NCBI GenBank assembly: GCA_037126765.1
Contig: JBBCBC010000019.1
Location: forward strand, 25,566,222 to 25,630,221
DNA from: Stenogyne calaminthoides
Taxonomy: Eukaryota > Streptophyta > Magnoliopsida > Lamiales > Lamiaceae
Direction: 5' to 3'
Length of the DNA: 64,000 nt
Positions 19,887 through 31,252 of the stretch are shown here, in pieces. The notes beneath the pieces were generated by a model. It was given only the letters and a program-made list of their open reading frames with translations, was not told the DNA's origin and did no database searches. Every line of letters starts with the position of its first letter. The stretch's first letter is position 1. The position numbers and the translations under genes were made by a program.

Positions 19887-21141
19887 TGTTGGTCCTGGTG
19901 GGAAAACCCATTTTGCGCGTGCGGAAGCAAAACATTTCAGTGTGGTGCATATAAAACAGGGGAGAAGGAATGGTGATTCCAGATTTTTCACCTTTTAAGC
20001 TCATGTGTTGTGTCTTGCTTATAATCGAGTGCGTATGACAAGATAAGAACGTAAAGAAGTAAAGAACACAACAATGTATAGTGGTTCGGAGACTCAAGCT
20101 CCTACATCCACTCTCCCTGTTTCTAGGGAAATTCCTTCAAACACTTCCTAAGGCTTTCTGACTACCTCTGTAGTTTACTAACCTTTCTACTTTGAGCTTT
20201 CTGACTACCTCTGTAGTTTACTAGCTCAAAGCCTCTGGACTTATCACCCTCTTGGGCTCGCCTCTTAGATGTTTAACGAGTTCACACTCCTTCGGGACTT
20301 ATCACCCTCACTCGGGATTGCCTAACAACTACCTCACTTCACCACTCATTATCTCTTACGAGAATGGGTTTGGGTTTGGTGTTGTCTCCAACTATGGTGA
20401 GATTTTCCCTTACAATGATTTAGCCTCAATGCTAAGGTTGGGAAAATCTCTCTAAGCTTAAGATACATCTTGGGTTGCTTAGGTTGGGTTTTAGAACACT
20501 CTTTGAATATATTTGTATATCTACAGACTTGTGTTCTAGGGTGGGAATGCTTTGACTATAACGTTCTTGGCTCTGTAGCATTTTGTGCATAATCTCCACG
20601 CATCCACACTTAATTTGATGGAAGATCTTGTATTTATAGTGTGGATTTGAATGTTACCGTTGGAGAGAATCACATTCAAATCCATACTATTCTCTGTAAG
20701 TTCAGCTTTTCCAGGCTGGTTGTCTTCCTCTCGTTGGTCCACGTCAGCTGGATTCCAATGGCTATATTCCTCAGCTTAAGTGCCTCGGAACATTCAGGAT
20801 ATACTGAGCATTTAGTATATTACTGAGTCTTCAGTAATTACTGTGCCTTCAGTATTCTTTGAGTCTTCAGGTTTCTCTGTGCCTTCAGATTCTCTGAGCC
20901 TTCAGGTTCTCATTTTCATACTGAGTCTTCAGATTCTCAGTTTCATACTGAGTCTTCAGAAACTTACCGAGTCTTCAGTTTCTAACATGTTCTATATCTG
21001 CCGACTATACACGGTGAAATAACATCCTGAACACTCTAAAACTGAATCCTGACTCATCTATCAAGATTATCCTGAACATGTCATACTCAGGGGTTTTGGG
21101 ATCTAATCAAAATCCTTCTTTATTAAATTCATTTCCCAACA
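19887..21141 (-). mobile_element. Right LTR (5' LTR) of the rearranged Sirevirus-like copia
   Basis: Runs TGTTGGTCCTGG...TTTCCCAACA when read on the plus strand; its transcription direction is minus. It contains a minus-strand TATA box (the complement of TATTTATAG, near 20632). It is complete, and its clean matches to 17663-18774 suggest a fairly young insertion. The terminal words match those of the Copia-A LTRs, so both belong to one family. Confidence 0.85.
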
Positions 21142-21438
21142 TACATTTATTGTAGGAGCGGTATTTTATGTATGAATTATTTATTATAACATTTAAGATG
21201 ATAACGTGATAAAGTGTTGAGGGTATAAATGACAATTTTACTTTATTAAAAAGTAAAATAATATTTATTAAATGTGATAAAATGATAAAGTTTTGGGGTA
21301 TTGAGTTAGTGTCATTGGTAAATAAATTGTATTTGAAGGGTTTAAATTAAAATGAGTTTTGTCATTTAAGAAAATGACCAAACAAATATGGGACGGATTA
21401 AAACGGAGAATGTACAAATAAGTATGAGATGGAGGGAG
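21142..21438. mobile_element. Truncated Stowaway-like MITE beside the copia LTR
   Basis: The right end (ATGGGACGG...GAGATGGAGGGAG at 21390-21438, followed by TA) is Stowaway-like. No left end is seen; the copia LTR abuts it. A TACTCCC string left of the element (17447-17455) could be the other end. That would put the copia insertion inside this MITE. Confidence 0.4.
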
Positions 21439-21771
21439 TAAATAATTTTTTTAAAGAACTCCTGCAGAGACGCTCCTGAAATACTAGAACATTTAAAGAA
21501 GGAGGGGTTGAAGGTTCGCGGACCCTTCACAGGTCGAATCGAGTCAAATAGATTTTTCCAAAAATATCGTGCAAAGACAAAATAAAAAAACTCACTCTCA
21601 TATTTATTATTGCAAAGATAAATATGAGTTATTATAATGAGAAATAGCACACACTTGTTCTTTTTAGTACACATATTTGTCGTTATATATAGTAACACGC
21701 GCCTAATATTAAAAATTGTGGTACTGTATAAACACAGAGATATTACTTTAATGAGGAATGTGTGTTATTGT

Positions 21772-21951
21772 ATGATGAACAAAACATCACTCCTTCTATT
21801 TCATCTATTTCTCCTTCTGGCTTTAACAACTTCTCCCTATGAATGTGTCTTATTTCACAGGTCCTTGATCCATAAGGACATGTTCGTTCACGACTATCCC
21901 GACGAATTTTGGACTTTACAATCTCAAACCTCTATTTGTTTTGAGATTTAA
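21772..21951 (+). CDS. Possible small secreted peptide (59 residues)
   Basis: The ORF starts MMNKTSLLLFHLFLLLALTT, a good signal-peptide shape (n-region with Lys, long Leu core, small residues before position 21). It ends in a short acidic and hydrophobic tail (VHDYPDEFWTLQ...) with a TAA at 21949-21951. A TATATATAG box lies at about 21685-21693, some 80 bp upstream of the ATG. I recognise no peptide-hormone motif, and Cys residues are few. It could be the first exon of a longer gene whose donor I cannot place, or chance. Confidence 0.3.
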   Translation: MMNKTSLLLFHLFLLLALTTSPYECVLFHRSLIHKDMFVHDYPDEFWTLQSQTSICFEI

Positions 21952-22457
21952 AGTAAGGATTTTGAAATCCTATTAATCCTACTCTACTTTCATAACCTAC
22001 TACTACTGCACTGTTTATTATCTCAATATACTCACATCATCTACTTTTTTATTCTCCCAATACATTCAAAATAATATAATAATATCACGTGAATCATCTT
22101 TTCCACCATCCTACCCTATAAACTCTCATAATAAACATACATTTTAATTATTCATCAGGATTTAAATTCCTAAGACTTCAAAGTTCGAAATTTCTCACTC
22201 CTACTATAAGCCCGAAACGAACATACCTAAAACATTTTATATAAATTTGTTTATTATATAAAATATATAGGTCCCCATCAATTTTATAAAACAATAATTT
22301 AAATATCAGAAGTATAAATGCGCATGAATAGGTGCAGGGCCTACGATTAGGATCCGTCCTTGTAAAGGTCAGTTTGCACTGTATATGATACGGCCAAATC
22401 AGTGAATCCTCTACAAGCCTCGATTATACGTGGGTTGGTTTGTACACGAATATTGTA
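21952..22457. other. Intergenic DNA, nothing recognised
   Basis: AT-rich sequence with no gene or delimited repeat. It would hold the 3' region of the small ORF at 21772 if that is real. Confidence 0.3.
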
Positions 22458-22608
22458 TTCCCTCCGTCCCAGATCAATTTTCACACTGATAAATAAGTGT
22501 ATTTTTTTTAGGGTGAGAGTTGTGTAAAAGATGTCCATTTTAAGAATATGAAACTGATATGAAACAAACTCAAAAGAAAGTGTGAAAACTGATGTGGGAC
22601 GGAGAGAT
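22458..22608. mobile_element. Stowaway-like MITE
   Basis: Begins TTCCCTCCGTCCCAGATCAA and ends with its inverted counterpart (...GATGTGGGACGGAGAGAT), flanked by TA (22456-22457, 22609-22610). The arms also share TTTTCACACTGAT / ATATGAAACTGATATGAAAC-type words. 151 bp. Confidence 0.8.
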
Positions 22609-22610
22609 TA

Positions 22611-23785
22611 ACGATAGACTTAGACATATAGAGCTCGTAGGGTTATATAAGCAATGTTTGAAATTCTAGAAATTTCGAAATCATCTTTAATTGATTACTT
22701 GAATACTTTTAGACTCATGTGCATGGATGGATTTAAAATTCGTAGATTCTACACACAAATTATCACTCTTTTAACTTGAGTTAAATGAATTTACAAACAC
22801 TTAGATTTGAATCTAGTTTAAAATGGAGGAATTTTAAATCCGCATCAAAACCATGTCATTTGAAATCCATCTTCCCTCTCTATCCTCCTTTACTAGCTTC
22901 CCTATAATTCATGGTTTGAAATATATGCATTCCTACATTATTATTTTTCAAATTCATTCATTTCAAATCCTCCTTATCCAGACGGAGCTTTATTTTACTC
23001 CCGTATGAGGCCGGTTTACACTCAACTGATCGAAAAATAAAAAAATTAATCAAAATACGTAGAAAATCACTCTTCCTCTCTAAAAAAATACGCAAAAAAA
23101 AACTCAAAATAAAATTATTAGAATTAAAAAATATAGCTAGGTGTCATTTTGAAATTAAAAGAAAAAATAAAATAATTATATAGGTGACAGTTACGTATTT
23201 GGTGACCTGTTACAGCAGGTTAAATTATCAATTTAAAAAATAAATTGATAATTTATAGTACTGAAATTAAAAATTTAAAACAATCGGGACAAATTTCAAA
23301 ATATAGCAAAATTATTGAAGTAAAAAATAAAATTAATCCCCTTATTTTATAATGATGTCAATTTTATATATATATATATATATATGACCTATTCTTTTAT
23401 ACGTACATATAACATTAATATGAGATAAAATTTAGAACAGTCCACTTAAAAAACATGGCTGATTGGGTCTCTTTATGTAGCTCCTCAATGGGGTTTCCTT
23501 AAAACCCTGTCGGCACCTCAATGAGTAACTTTTTTTGTTTTTTTTAAGGTAAAAGGCATTTTATTAAAGGTCTAGAAAAACATAGAGAATTCTCGATAGT
23601 AAGTGACAATGCTATAAAATACTAACCACAATTTACTTGATTGGTGACTTGTATTGTATGGTGGAGACATATATGTCCATTAGCACTAGTACTAGTACTA
23701 ATTACTGTTCCACCAATGAAATGTCATTCATCACTTATCATATTAAAATTCCCGGAAACTTCCCCATTAATAAAAGGTGAAGAAT
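22611..23785. other. Intergenic AT-rich DNA with a possible LINE 3' end
   Basis: No gene. On the minus strand 23600-23525 reads TTTAATAAAATGCCTTTTACC and then an A-rich tail, the usual 3' end of plant L1-type LINEs; the body is not present or not recognisable. A (TA)n run lies at 23368-23384. Confidence 0.3.
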
Positions 23786-23795
23786 GTGTCATAAG

Positions 23796-25148
23796 ATCAT
23801 AGCTCAACCGGTTAGAGTTCTACCACTTGATACCTTAAGAGTTTTGAGTTCACTATAACAATTTATATATTATGTAACACTTTATTAATATGTAACACTT
23901 ATATGTAACACTTTTAAAATAGGTAGCACTTCTTAGGTAACATTTTTACATAGGTAACACTTATTAGGTAACACTTTTACATACGTAACACTTCTTAGAT
24001 AACACTTTAATAAATGTAACACTATTTAAGTAACACTTTAACATAAGTAACAGTTTAAGTAACACTTCTAGTTATGTATCATATTTTAATAACATTTTGT
24101 ATAACTATTTAAATAAATATACTTTAATTATAATACATATAATTAATATATTTAAAATATAATATATGCTTTACATTTATGTAAATTTGTTGTGAAAAAT
24201 AATTTATTATATTATATATTATCTTAGTAAATAATATATAAAATATTTTTATAATTATAATATTTTAAAAAAATTATGTTCACATCATTTAAATTTATTA
24301 CATAATAAAATTATCTTTTTATTCTTTATTGGAAAATATTTATTTTTATTATAAATAAAAAAATCTACATTATACTTTTATTTAAAAATATAACATAAAA
24401 TGCACTTAAACTATTTTTAAATTTATTTTAATAATAAGTGAAAATTTTTTTGGATCATCAAGAATTAACGTGAAATTATATTAATCCATGTTATTTTTAA
24501 AAAAGAAAGTAAAAGAAAAAGAAAAACCAAATAAAAAACGAAAAAAACGTATTTAAGTATAATTAATATCGAAAGTGTGTAAGATATTATTGAGTAGCCT
24601 AGTTGGTAAGTGTTAGGTTAATTTTTCTTAAGGACCAAGGTTTAATCCCAAGGAACTTCAATTTTTCATTTTTTTTCATAATTTTTCTCTTTTAAATTTG
24701 TTACCTAAAGTTCAAAATAGTAACATTTTTTAAGTGTTACCATAAGGTGTTACATGATGGTAACACTTTTTTTAAAGTGATACATAAGCTATAAAAAATG
24801 TTACTTTAGACTTTAGGCAGCATTAACAATTGCAACACCCTTAAAAGTGTTGCTTATTTGCTATAGTAACACATTATACCTATTAAGTAACATATTTTAA
24901 GTGTTACATAATGTAAATTATGTTGTAGTGGTTCAAGATACGGAGAGATAATATTTATTCATTCTTGTAGTGGTCCCCCTGTTGTTGGGTTGCGGTTCCG
25001 ATTGCAATGCGGTTTCGAGTTGCAGTTTCGGGTGGTCTCCCTCTTGTGGTGATTGCGATTGCGATCTACAACGAGATGAAATGATATTACCATCTACCAG
25101 GTGGTAGGAATTATTGTAATCGATGGCTTTCAAAAAAAAAAAAAAAAA
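23796..25148 (+). mobile_element. tRNA-derived SINE split by a CACTA element
   Basis: The head is at 23796-23850 (A-box-like ATAGCTCAACCGGTTAGAG) and the rest at 24934-25148, ending in 17 A's. Rejoining at the CACTA duplication puts a B-box-like GAGTTCAAGAT about 45 bp after the A box, which supports a single unit of about 270 bp. The whole is flanked by a 10-bp target duplication, GTGTCATAAG (23786-23795) and GTGTCACAAG (25149-25158), with one mismatch. Confidence 0.8.
23851..24930. mobile_element. Non-autonomous CACTA element with GTAACAC repeats
   Basis: Ends are CACTATAACAATTTATATAT and the inverted complement of CACTACAACATAATTTACAT, flanked by a perfect GTT duplication (23848-23850, 24931-24933). 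Subterminal regions are packed with TATGTAACACTTTT motifs, about 12 on the left in one direction and several inverted on the right, the usual CACTA transposase-binding array. The middle is extremely AT-rich, with no gene. It is inserted in a SINE and so is younger than it. Confidence 0.9.
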
Positions 25149-25158
25149 GTGTCACAAG

Positions 25159-25511
25159 AAGACAACACTATTAATATTAGAAACTAGCACAAATCACTCG
25201 CATCGTTCATAAAGTGTTAAAGCGTCAATTCTCAAATTATGTCACTTCTTACTGTGAAACCGTCTCATGCAAGTGTGTCTCTTTGTACATAAAAATATTA
25301 TAAAAAAAATTCATTTTGATTCATTAATTAAAGGAAGATAAATCTATATATATATATATGATTACATAGTCCATTTGTTAGGATTGACAAAGGATTTCCT
25401 GTTTGGGTAGATGTCAAGGATTTCCTGTTTGGGTAGATGTACGTATCGTATTGTTCGATCTGATTTCTGATTTTTTAAGGTGATAATATTCTACCGTTTT
25501 AATTTCTTTGT

Positions 25512-25518
<7 letters not shown>
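25159..25518. other. Intergenic DNA with a short tandem duplication
   Basis: No gene. A 28-bp phrase (AAGGATTTCCTGTTTGGGTA core) is repeated in tandem at about 25389-25440. Confidence 0.4.

Positions 25519-25569
<51 letters not shown>
25519..25569. repeat. (AT)n microsatellite
   Basis: About 51 bases of uninterrupted AT dinucleotides directly before the left end of a Stowaway-like MITE, whose TA target site is the edge of the microsatellite. Confidence 0.95.
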
Positions 25570-25570
<1 letters not shown>

Positions 25571-25841
25571 TCCCTCGGTTTCATTCTTTATGGTAAAGTA
25601 GCCCATATTTTTGTCACAATCTTTATGGTAAAGTTACTTACACACTTTATCACTTTATCATTTTATCACGTAAAATATTAATAAACAACACTTTTGCCCC
25701 CCAATTATCCATCACTTTATCACTTTATTATATAAAATACTAATAAACAACTCTTCCTACCCCACCACTTTATCACTTTATCATTATTCCACTAAATCCT
25801 TATGAACAGTGAGAATTCCATAAAAATTGGGACGGAGGGAG
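25570..25841. mobile_element. Stowaway-like MITE
   Basis: Begins CTCCCTCGGTTTCATTCTTT and ends ...AATTGGGACGGAGGGAG, flanked by TA (25568-25569, 25842-25843). The interior holds repeated CACTTTATCA phrases. 272 bp. Confidence 0.85.
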
Positions 25842-26270
25842 TATTTAACATGAATATTTTAATTGAGTAATTATATTGAAATTTGTTAACCTAAATATAT
25901 AAATGTAAATAAAATAAACATGTATAACAATATGGTGCACCAATTATATATACTAAACAACTGATGCAATTTTGACCTAATATTAACAAAGAAATTCAAT
26001 CTGTTTTATGTTAATTTCACGGAACAATTGATATGTTGAAATTATATAAATTAATTAAAAAAATTATATGACTAAATACTCTTCGTTCTTCTTCTTTTCT
26101 ACAAATTAAACTTTAGTCAAATTTCACTAATAAGATGGTACAATTTTTCTTTTGTCAAAATTTTTTAGAAGACTATCTCAGGATTATACAATTCATAGAC
26201 CTACATGAATTAACAATCACACCTTTCTAGAATATTAAAACACTAATTATAAATAATGAGTTGTTCTCAT
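25842..26270. other. Intergenic AT-rich DNA, nothing recognised
   Basis: No gene, no delimited repeat. Confidence 0.3.
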
Positions 26271-26420
26271 GTGCATTCAGGTGCATCATGCAATCATAGT
26301 GCATTATAGAACTATGTAATTTGTTATACTGAAAGATATCATTTGTTTATAGTGAACCGTGTAATTATTTTTCCATTTTAATAATTGCACGGTCCAGTAT
26401 AAATAAGTTACATATTTTAA
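26271..26420. mobile_element. Partial copy of the GTGCACTCA foldback MITE
   Basis: The order CTCATGTGCATTCAGGTGCA / CATAGTGCATTA / AGAACTATG / TTGTTATACTGAAAGATA parallels the element at 6556-6722. The right end lacks the final inverted words and meets the Helitron 3' terminus at 26423. Confidence 0.55.
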
Positions 26421-26422
26421 TA

Positions 26423-26450
26423 CTAGTATTTAGACCCGCGTACTACGCAA
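26423..26450 (-). mobile_element. Helitron 3' terminus
   Basis: Read on the minus strand, a short hairpin (GCGTA/TACGC, 26438-26448) is followed by GGGTCTAAATACTAG, then T. Plant Helitrons end in a GC-rich hairpin followed by CTRR and insert before T, so this fits a minus-orientation 3' end. The RPA-like exon lies about 400 bp upstream on the same strand, as in autonomous plant Helitrons. The 5' (TC) end was not found. Confidence 0.55.
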
Positions 26451-26831
26451 TTTGAAATATATCATAGTACTACTATTGAATTATTTTAATTATGATATAA
26501 TGGATTTAGGTGTATTTTATACTATTTGTGTATATTTTTTCTTATTATAAATAAAAAATAATTTTGTTTACATTAAGCGTTATTTGTTATATATATATAT
26601 ATAATATTATTTAAAATATCAAAATACGAAATATTAATTTCATGGTTAATTAAATTTATGTTACAAAATGGGAGAAAATTTTAATACATAGTAATGAAGA
26701 GCAATAAAAAAAATGTATTCTCAATTGTAAACTAAATAGTAGAGAAGCTTATTCAAAAAACTATAATAACAATAGTAATAACTTTCATATTATTTTATTT
26801 GGTGTTTGTCATATATCTCCAGTTTGTGGCA

Positions 26832-27002
26832 TTATTCCTTCTCAAATTTGACTGTCAAGAGTCGCTTAGTGGTCGACACTTGAGTCTCAACACCACCATC
26901 ATCACCTTTCTGATATTCTTTCCCTTCATGCTTCCTCTTGTTCTTGGGAGTTATTTCTTCACATTCCACGATTTGGTCATCACAAATTGATGAAGGAGTA
27001 AT
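26832..27002 (-). pseudogene. Last exon of an RPA1/OB-fold-like protein, probably Helitron-borne
   Basis: After a good acceptor on the minus strand (TTTACTTTAGCAG, just above 27002), 56 codons stay open to TAA at 26832-26834. The residues (ITPKNKRKHEGKEYQKGDDG, ending TTKRLLTVKFEKE) are a charged tail like the C-termini of plant RPA1-like single-strand DNA-binding proteins carried by Helitrons. The upstream exons with the OB folds are not visible in the next kilobase, so it is a remnant. The call rests on composition, the acceptor and the nearby Helitron end. A host gene fragment is possible. Confidence 0.45.
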
Positions 27003-28600
27003 CTGCTAAAGTAAAATTTATAAATTAATATTCATAATTTAGATGTACGGTTGATATTAAATTTTAAAATAGAGTTATTAAGATTAGAGGAATTTTAAAA
27101 TAGAGTGATTTGATTTTGCTTAAAAATTTGTCTTTATATATAGTGGAGATAATAAATTATATGATTTTAAAATATATTATAAATGCAATATATATATGCA
27201 TCTTAATATATACAAGTCATAAATTATACTTCGTTCCACCGACCTCCTCTTTTCTTTTCAATGGGAAAAGAAAATATATTAAATCGCATAGGCGGAATTG
27301 GTTTCCACAGTAACGACAAAAACGGGCGATTGGATGCTACAAGTTGTGTTGCAAATGTTTTTGCCAACAATCATGGGACCTCACTTTTCTTGTTTAAGTC
27401 CCAAACATGAAACAAGGATACGTGTGCATAATTCCCACCTTTAATTTATTGAGCGGTTTATAGGTTTTATACTATGGTTTAGAGAGGGGATGGCCCGGTT
27501 TGTCGATCCGATCCGATCGATCTCGACAAACACAACGAATCGATTCAAAGTATTTGATTGATTCAAAGTATTTTCGAACCTCTGACAAAGCGCTTAAAAT
27601 AAAAAATGCAGCACAAGAACTAACTAGTTGAACCGATCAAAGCATCGATTATTTGGAAAAAAATAAACTTGAGGGTTATTTTATAAATTTTTAATTTATT
27701 TAAGGGTTCATTTTGTAATTTTGATGGGCTATTTTGGAGAAAAAAAATAAAGAACTATCATTTGAAAAAATATAAATGATGATCTATAATTTATACATAT
27801 TTAATTATATATTATATGATGATGATGTCATATCAACTTAATTGCATGCTTTTATAGTGATTAGAATCAGTTGGATCCAGTCCGATCGAAAGTGTTAAGA
27901 CTATCCGAATCTATGTCTGCTTCCGTTTTTATAACATAGGTTTTATATGAATCATGTCAAATGTATTTTTTAGCATCTAGCTATATTTTCGTTCTATATA
28001 GAGATATAAATTAATATTAAATTTGGATAAAAAGAAATTTAGAAATAAAAAAAGGAAAAAAAATGTAATGCAAAAGTAAATTTCGTCATGTGCACTGATT
28101 GCACAGCGCAATTAATTGAAAACAACTATCACTTTATGTAAAACGAATAATGTTTTTTTTTTGTTGAAACCAACTAAATACAAACTGACTAAAAAATTTC
28201 AAATGTAATACATGTATATAAATTTTCATCGTGCAACAATAATTTGCATGTGTGCAAGTGCAATGTGCTTAAGCTTAGGTTTGAGTAAAGAGCACGTGAA
28301 TTCACATTCCTTTTATTGGTAAATTATACTAGGAATAAGTTTTACATAAGGACATTCGTAAAATTAGATTACATGATTAAAGGGTATAATTTATATTACA
28401 AAAGGGTATTAGTTGTGATACTCAAAGGATTTAATTATAATTGTTATAAAAATAATAATATTCATGATACTGAAAGATGAGAAAGATTCTTGTGAAATAT
28501 TGCACCCTATTAATATGTACAATACACTATAATTAAGTCAATTTTTTTAATTTAAAATTCACGGATCAGTCGGGGGTCGTGTGGGGCGGGCGAGGATCAG
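27003..28600. other. Intergenic AT-rich DNA, no gene recognised
   Basis: About 1.6 kb. 27490-27660 has diverged short repeats of CGATTCAAAGTATTT and a GATCCGATCCGATC run. 28080-28270 contains GTGCA-rich inverted words like the foldback MITE family. Nothing could be delimited. The missing upstream part of the RPA-like gene would be expected here but is not seen. Confidence 0.3.
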
Positions 28601-28783
28601 GGTTGTAGGTTGACATGAGTGGATATATATTTATAGAAGGATATCTTTATCAAATATGTGTTGTAGTTTAGTGGTTCATGTGTATTGTTAATGTATGTGG
28701 TCACAGTTTCAATTTTTATTGAGCACATCATTTTTAAAATATTTTTTTATGTGTTATTACATCTATGTGTTACTACATGAGAA

Positions 28784-29075
28784 AATGTGATATTTATAGA
28801 AACAAAATGTATTACTACGTGAAATAAAAATTACATTATCATTTTTTTTAAATACATTATCGTATGGTAACACATTGTTATTCATATGGTAACACATGAG
28901 TATTCACTTAGTATTACGACGACACATACAATGTGATACTTATAGAAACGAAATGTATTACTACGTGAAATAAAAATTACATTATCATTTTTTTTAAATA
29001 CATTATCATATGGTAACACATTGTTATTCATATGGTAACACATGAGTATTCACTTAGTATTACGACGACACATGT
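28784..29075. repeat. Tandem duplication of a 146-bp unit
   Basis: Copies 28784-28929 and 28930-29075 differ at only a few positions. Each starts AATGTGATA and ends GACGACACAT, and holds GTAACACATTG / GTAACACATGAG words. The near identity indicates a recent local duplication. Confidence 0.9.
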
Positions 29076-29147
29076 ATAGTGTTACATATTACTAAAAAAA
29101 TATGTGTTATTACACGAACAAAAGATATTACCTTATGAAGAAAAACG

Positions 29148-29333
29148 TGTTACCACATGAACAAAACCAGTACAAACGCGAAAAGAAATCCACAATCCAA
29201 AATTACAGATTTAAAGAACAACTTGATGTGTTACTACATGAACAAAAGAGTCTTTCTACATGAACAAAAATCAGTACAAGCGCGAAAAATAAATCTTCAG
29301 TCCAAAATTATAGATTTAAAGAACAGAGTGAGA
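29148..29333. repeat. Two diverged tandem units (81 and about 105 bp)
   Basis: Both run GTGTTACyACATGAACAAAA ... AGTACAARCGCGAAAA ... TCCAAAATTAyAGATTTAAA. The second copy carries an extra 24-bp insertion that repeats its own CTACATGAACAAAA phrase. Confidence 0.7.
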
Positions 29334-29647
29334 AATGGAATGACCTGTAAATTTGCGAAGATGAGAAAATTGAAGAAAACAAGAAGAATATGAAAGAGAA
29401 AGAGAAAAAGAAGAAAAAGAGAAGAAGAGGAAAAATCTAGCTAGAGACGCACCGCCATCAATATCAATGGATATTTGGTTGCATTTGTTGCGATGCAAGA
29501 AGAGGAAGAAAAAGAAATATGTCAGCGTCTGTGACTGCGCGACCATGAAGAAGAAGAAAGGAGCTCATTAACCCGTCAGCAATTTGCCCTAACCCGGCCT
29601 GGCTGTGACCTGCTGAAAAATTAAAAAAAAATCAATTGCATATATCA

Positions 29648-29671
29648 CTTGTATGCAATATTGCATACAAG
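29648..29671. repeat. Perfect 24-bp palindrome in a dispersed repeat
   Basis: The 24 bases centred on TGCAATATTGCA are self-complementary. The same core with its left context (CAATTGCATATATCACTT) occurs at 11190-11232, and a CGGCCTGGC phrase precedes both, so they are two copies of one repeat. Confidence 0.75.
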
Positions 29672-29881
29672 TTTTTGTGCTGAAAACTATGTCTTATATT
29701 ATAAAAAGGTATGAATCATGATAATCGAAAGGTATAACTTATATTGCAAAAAATATTAATCATGATAACTAAAGTGTCAGGTGTAGATTCACTTAACAAA
29801 TATATGAATTCAATTTCATGGTAAACAAATTTAACATAAAATAGACTCTTTTTTTTTTCCGTTATTACACTAACATCTAAT

Positions 29882-31252
29882 TGTTGGGAAATAAGTTGCA
29901 CAGATCTATTCGGGATGAATATTTAAATACAAATTTAATTCTTTAATTATTACTAGCATGAATTAATCCTATATTAATTCAAATAATAATCGCAACATAT
30001 CATGCATATAATAAGCCACGTAAAACCTACGCATGCGGAATCTACGGGTTTACGTAAACGTACCTCTCGGGATGGCAGTGAATTCGGTTGGACGGACTAA
30101 CCAAAAGGACTTCCCAAGTATTCCCTTAGCCCTTGCTCAACTATCCGGTGGAAGGACACTTGTCGAACAATTAACAAAAATAAAAAATAAACTTTGTTGC
30201 ACCACTTATGTGGATTTGCTAATTTTTCCAGCACATGGAATTGTACTTGGGAATGAAAGAATCATCCCCTATTTATAGGTAAGAGGTGGTCGAAATTTTT
30301 GATGAAAAATCAATGTGGGAAAAGACTTTTCTTGATCACCAAGAAATCTTGAATATATCTCATATATTCTTTTTCCCATAATTAAAATATTCCACAAAAA
30401 TCCCACCTCTTCAAATTATGGAATTTTCGAAAATTGAGTCTTGCAAGATTCCAAGATTTGGATCTTCTTGAATTTATGAGATATTATTGTATTTCAAGAA
30501 ATACATATCTTCCATAATATCTTTTCAAGAAAATCAAGAAAATCTTTTTTGCCCTCTATTTTCAAAAATTTCGAAATATCCTTATGAATAACCAAGTGGG
30601 AGATTTCTTGAATTTAATGAGATAATCTTGTATTCCAAGAATACATAACTTCATTCCATAACAAAATACAAAGAAAATCTTTCTCCCTCTTTTATCCATA
30701 AATTTTGAAAATATCATAGGAAAAATAAGCAACATTATTTATTTTATTTTAATCACATTTTCAGTTATTGGACTATATGTTGGGCTACTCAGGGGGCCTT
30801 TAGTAGAATTAAGATTGGACCTTCTAATGGACCTTGAATATCTAATATTGAGCCACGATATAATTCAAGCCCATAAATATTAATTAATCCCACTACATAA
30901 TTAATATTGCACTATCCATCTTAACCCATATTACAGTCAATATGGCTCCCGGTCATTATTTCCCGTGTTTAAGATTATCTAGCCCATTAATTAATTCAAG
31001 CCACTGAAGTAGCTTTCTAATTAATTAATATCTTTTATCCTTGTTCAAGGAACGGTTCAACATTATTATCCATACTGGAAACTAATTCCACTTGCAAGAT
31101 TTGGTATGATAAAACTTATGAACCTCCCAAGGGGGCAAATCGAACAAGCGTACTTGCACACGATTCTTCGTATTAAATCTTAGCAATCACATGTGACCAA
31201 CAATATTGCCCAAGATAAAAAGTATTTAATCTCATTGATTCGCTACCCATGA
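29882..31252 (-). mobile_element. Copia-B 3' LTR, left piece
   Basis: Begins TGTTGGGAAATAAGTTGC and matches 51698-53070 of the 5' LTR until CATGA at 31248-31252, where Copia-A enters. It contains the minus-strand TATA box (the complement of CTATTTATA, 30269-30277). The second piece is at 45721-46198. Confidence 0.9.

Noticed and set aside
28655..28730. SINE head (GTAGTTTAGTGGTTCATG with a GTTTCAA word)
   Set aside because: The B-box-like word is weak, no poly(A) tail or target duplication was found, and the region merges into tandem repeats.
30033..30278. Plus-strand ORF of 81 codons with natural composition
   Set aside because: It lies inside the Copia-B LTR and recurs at 51870-52095 with breaks; LTR sequence, not a gene.
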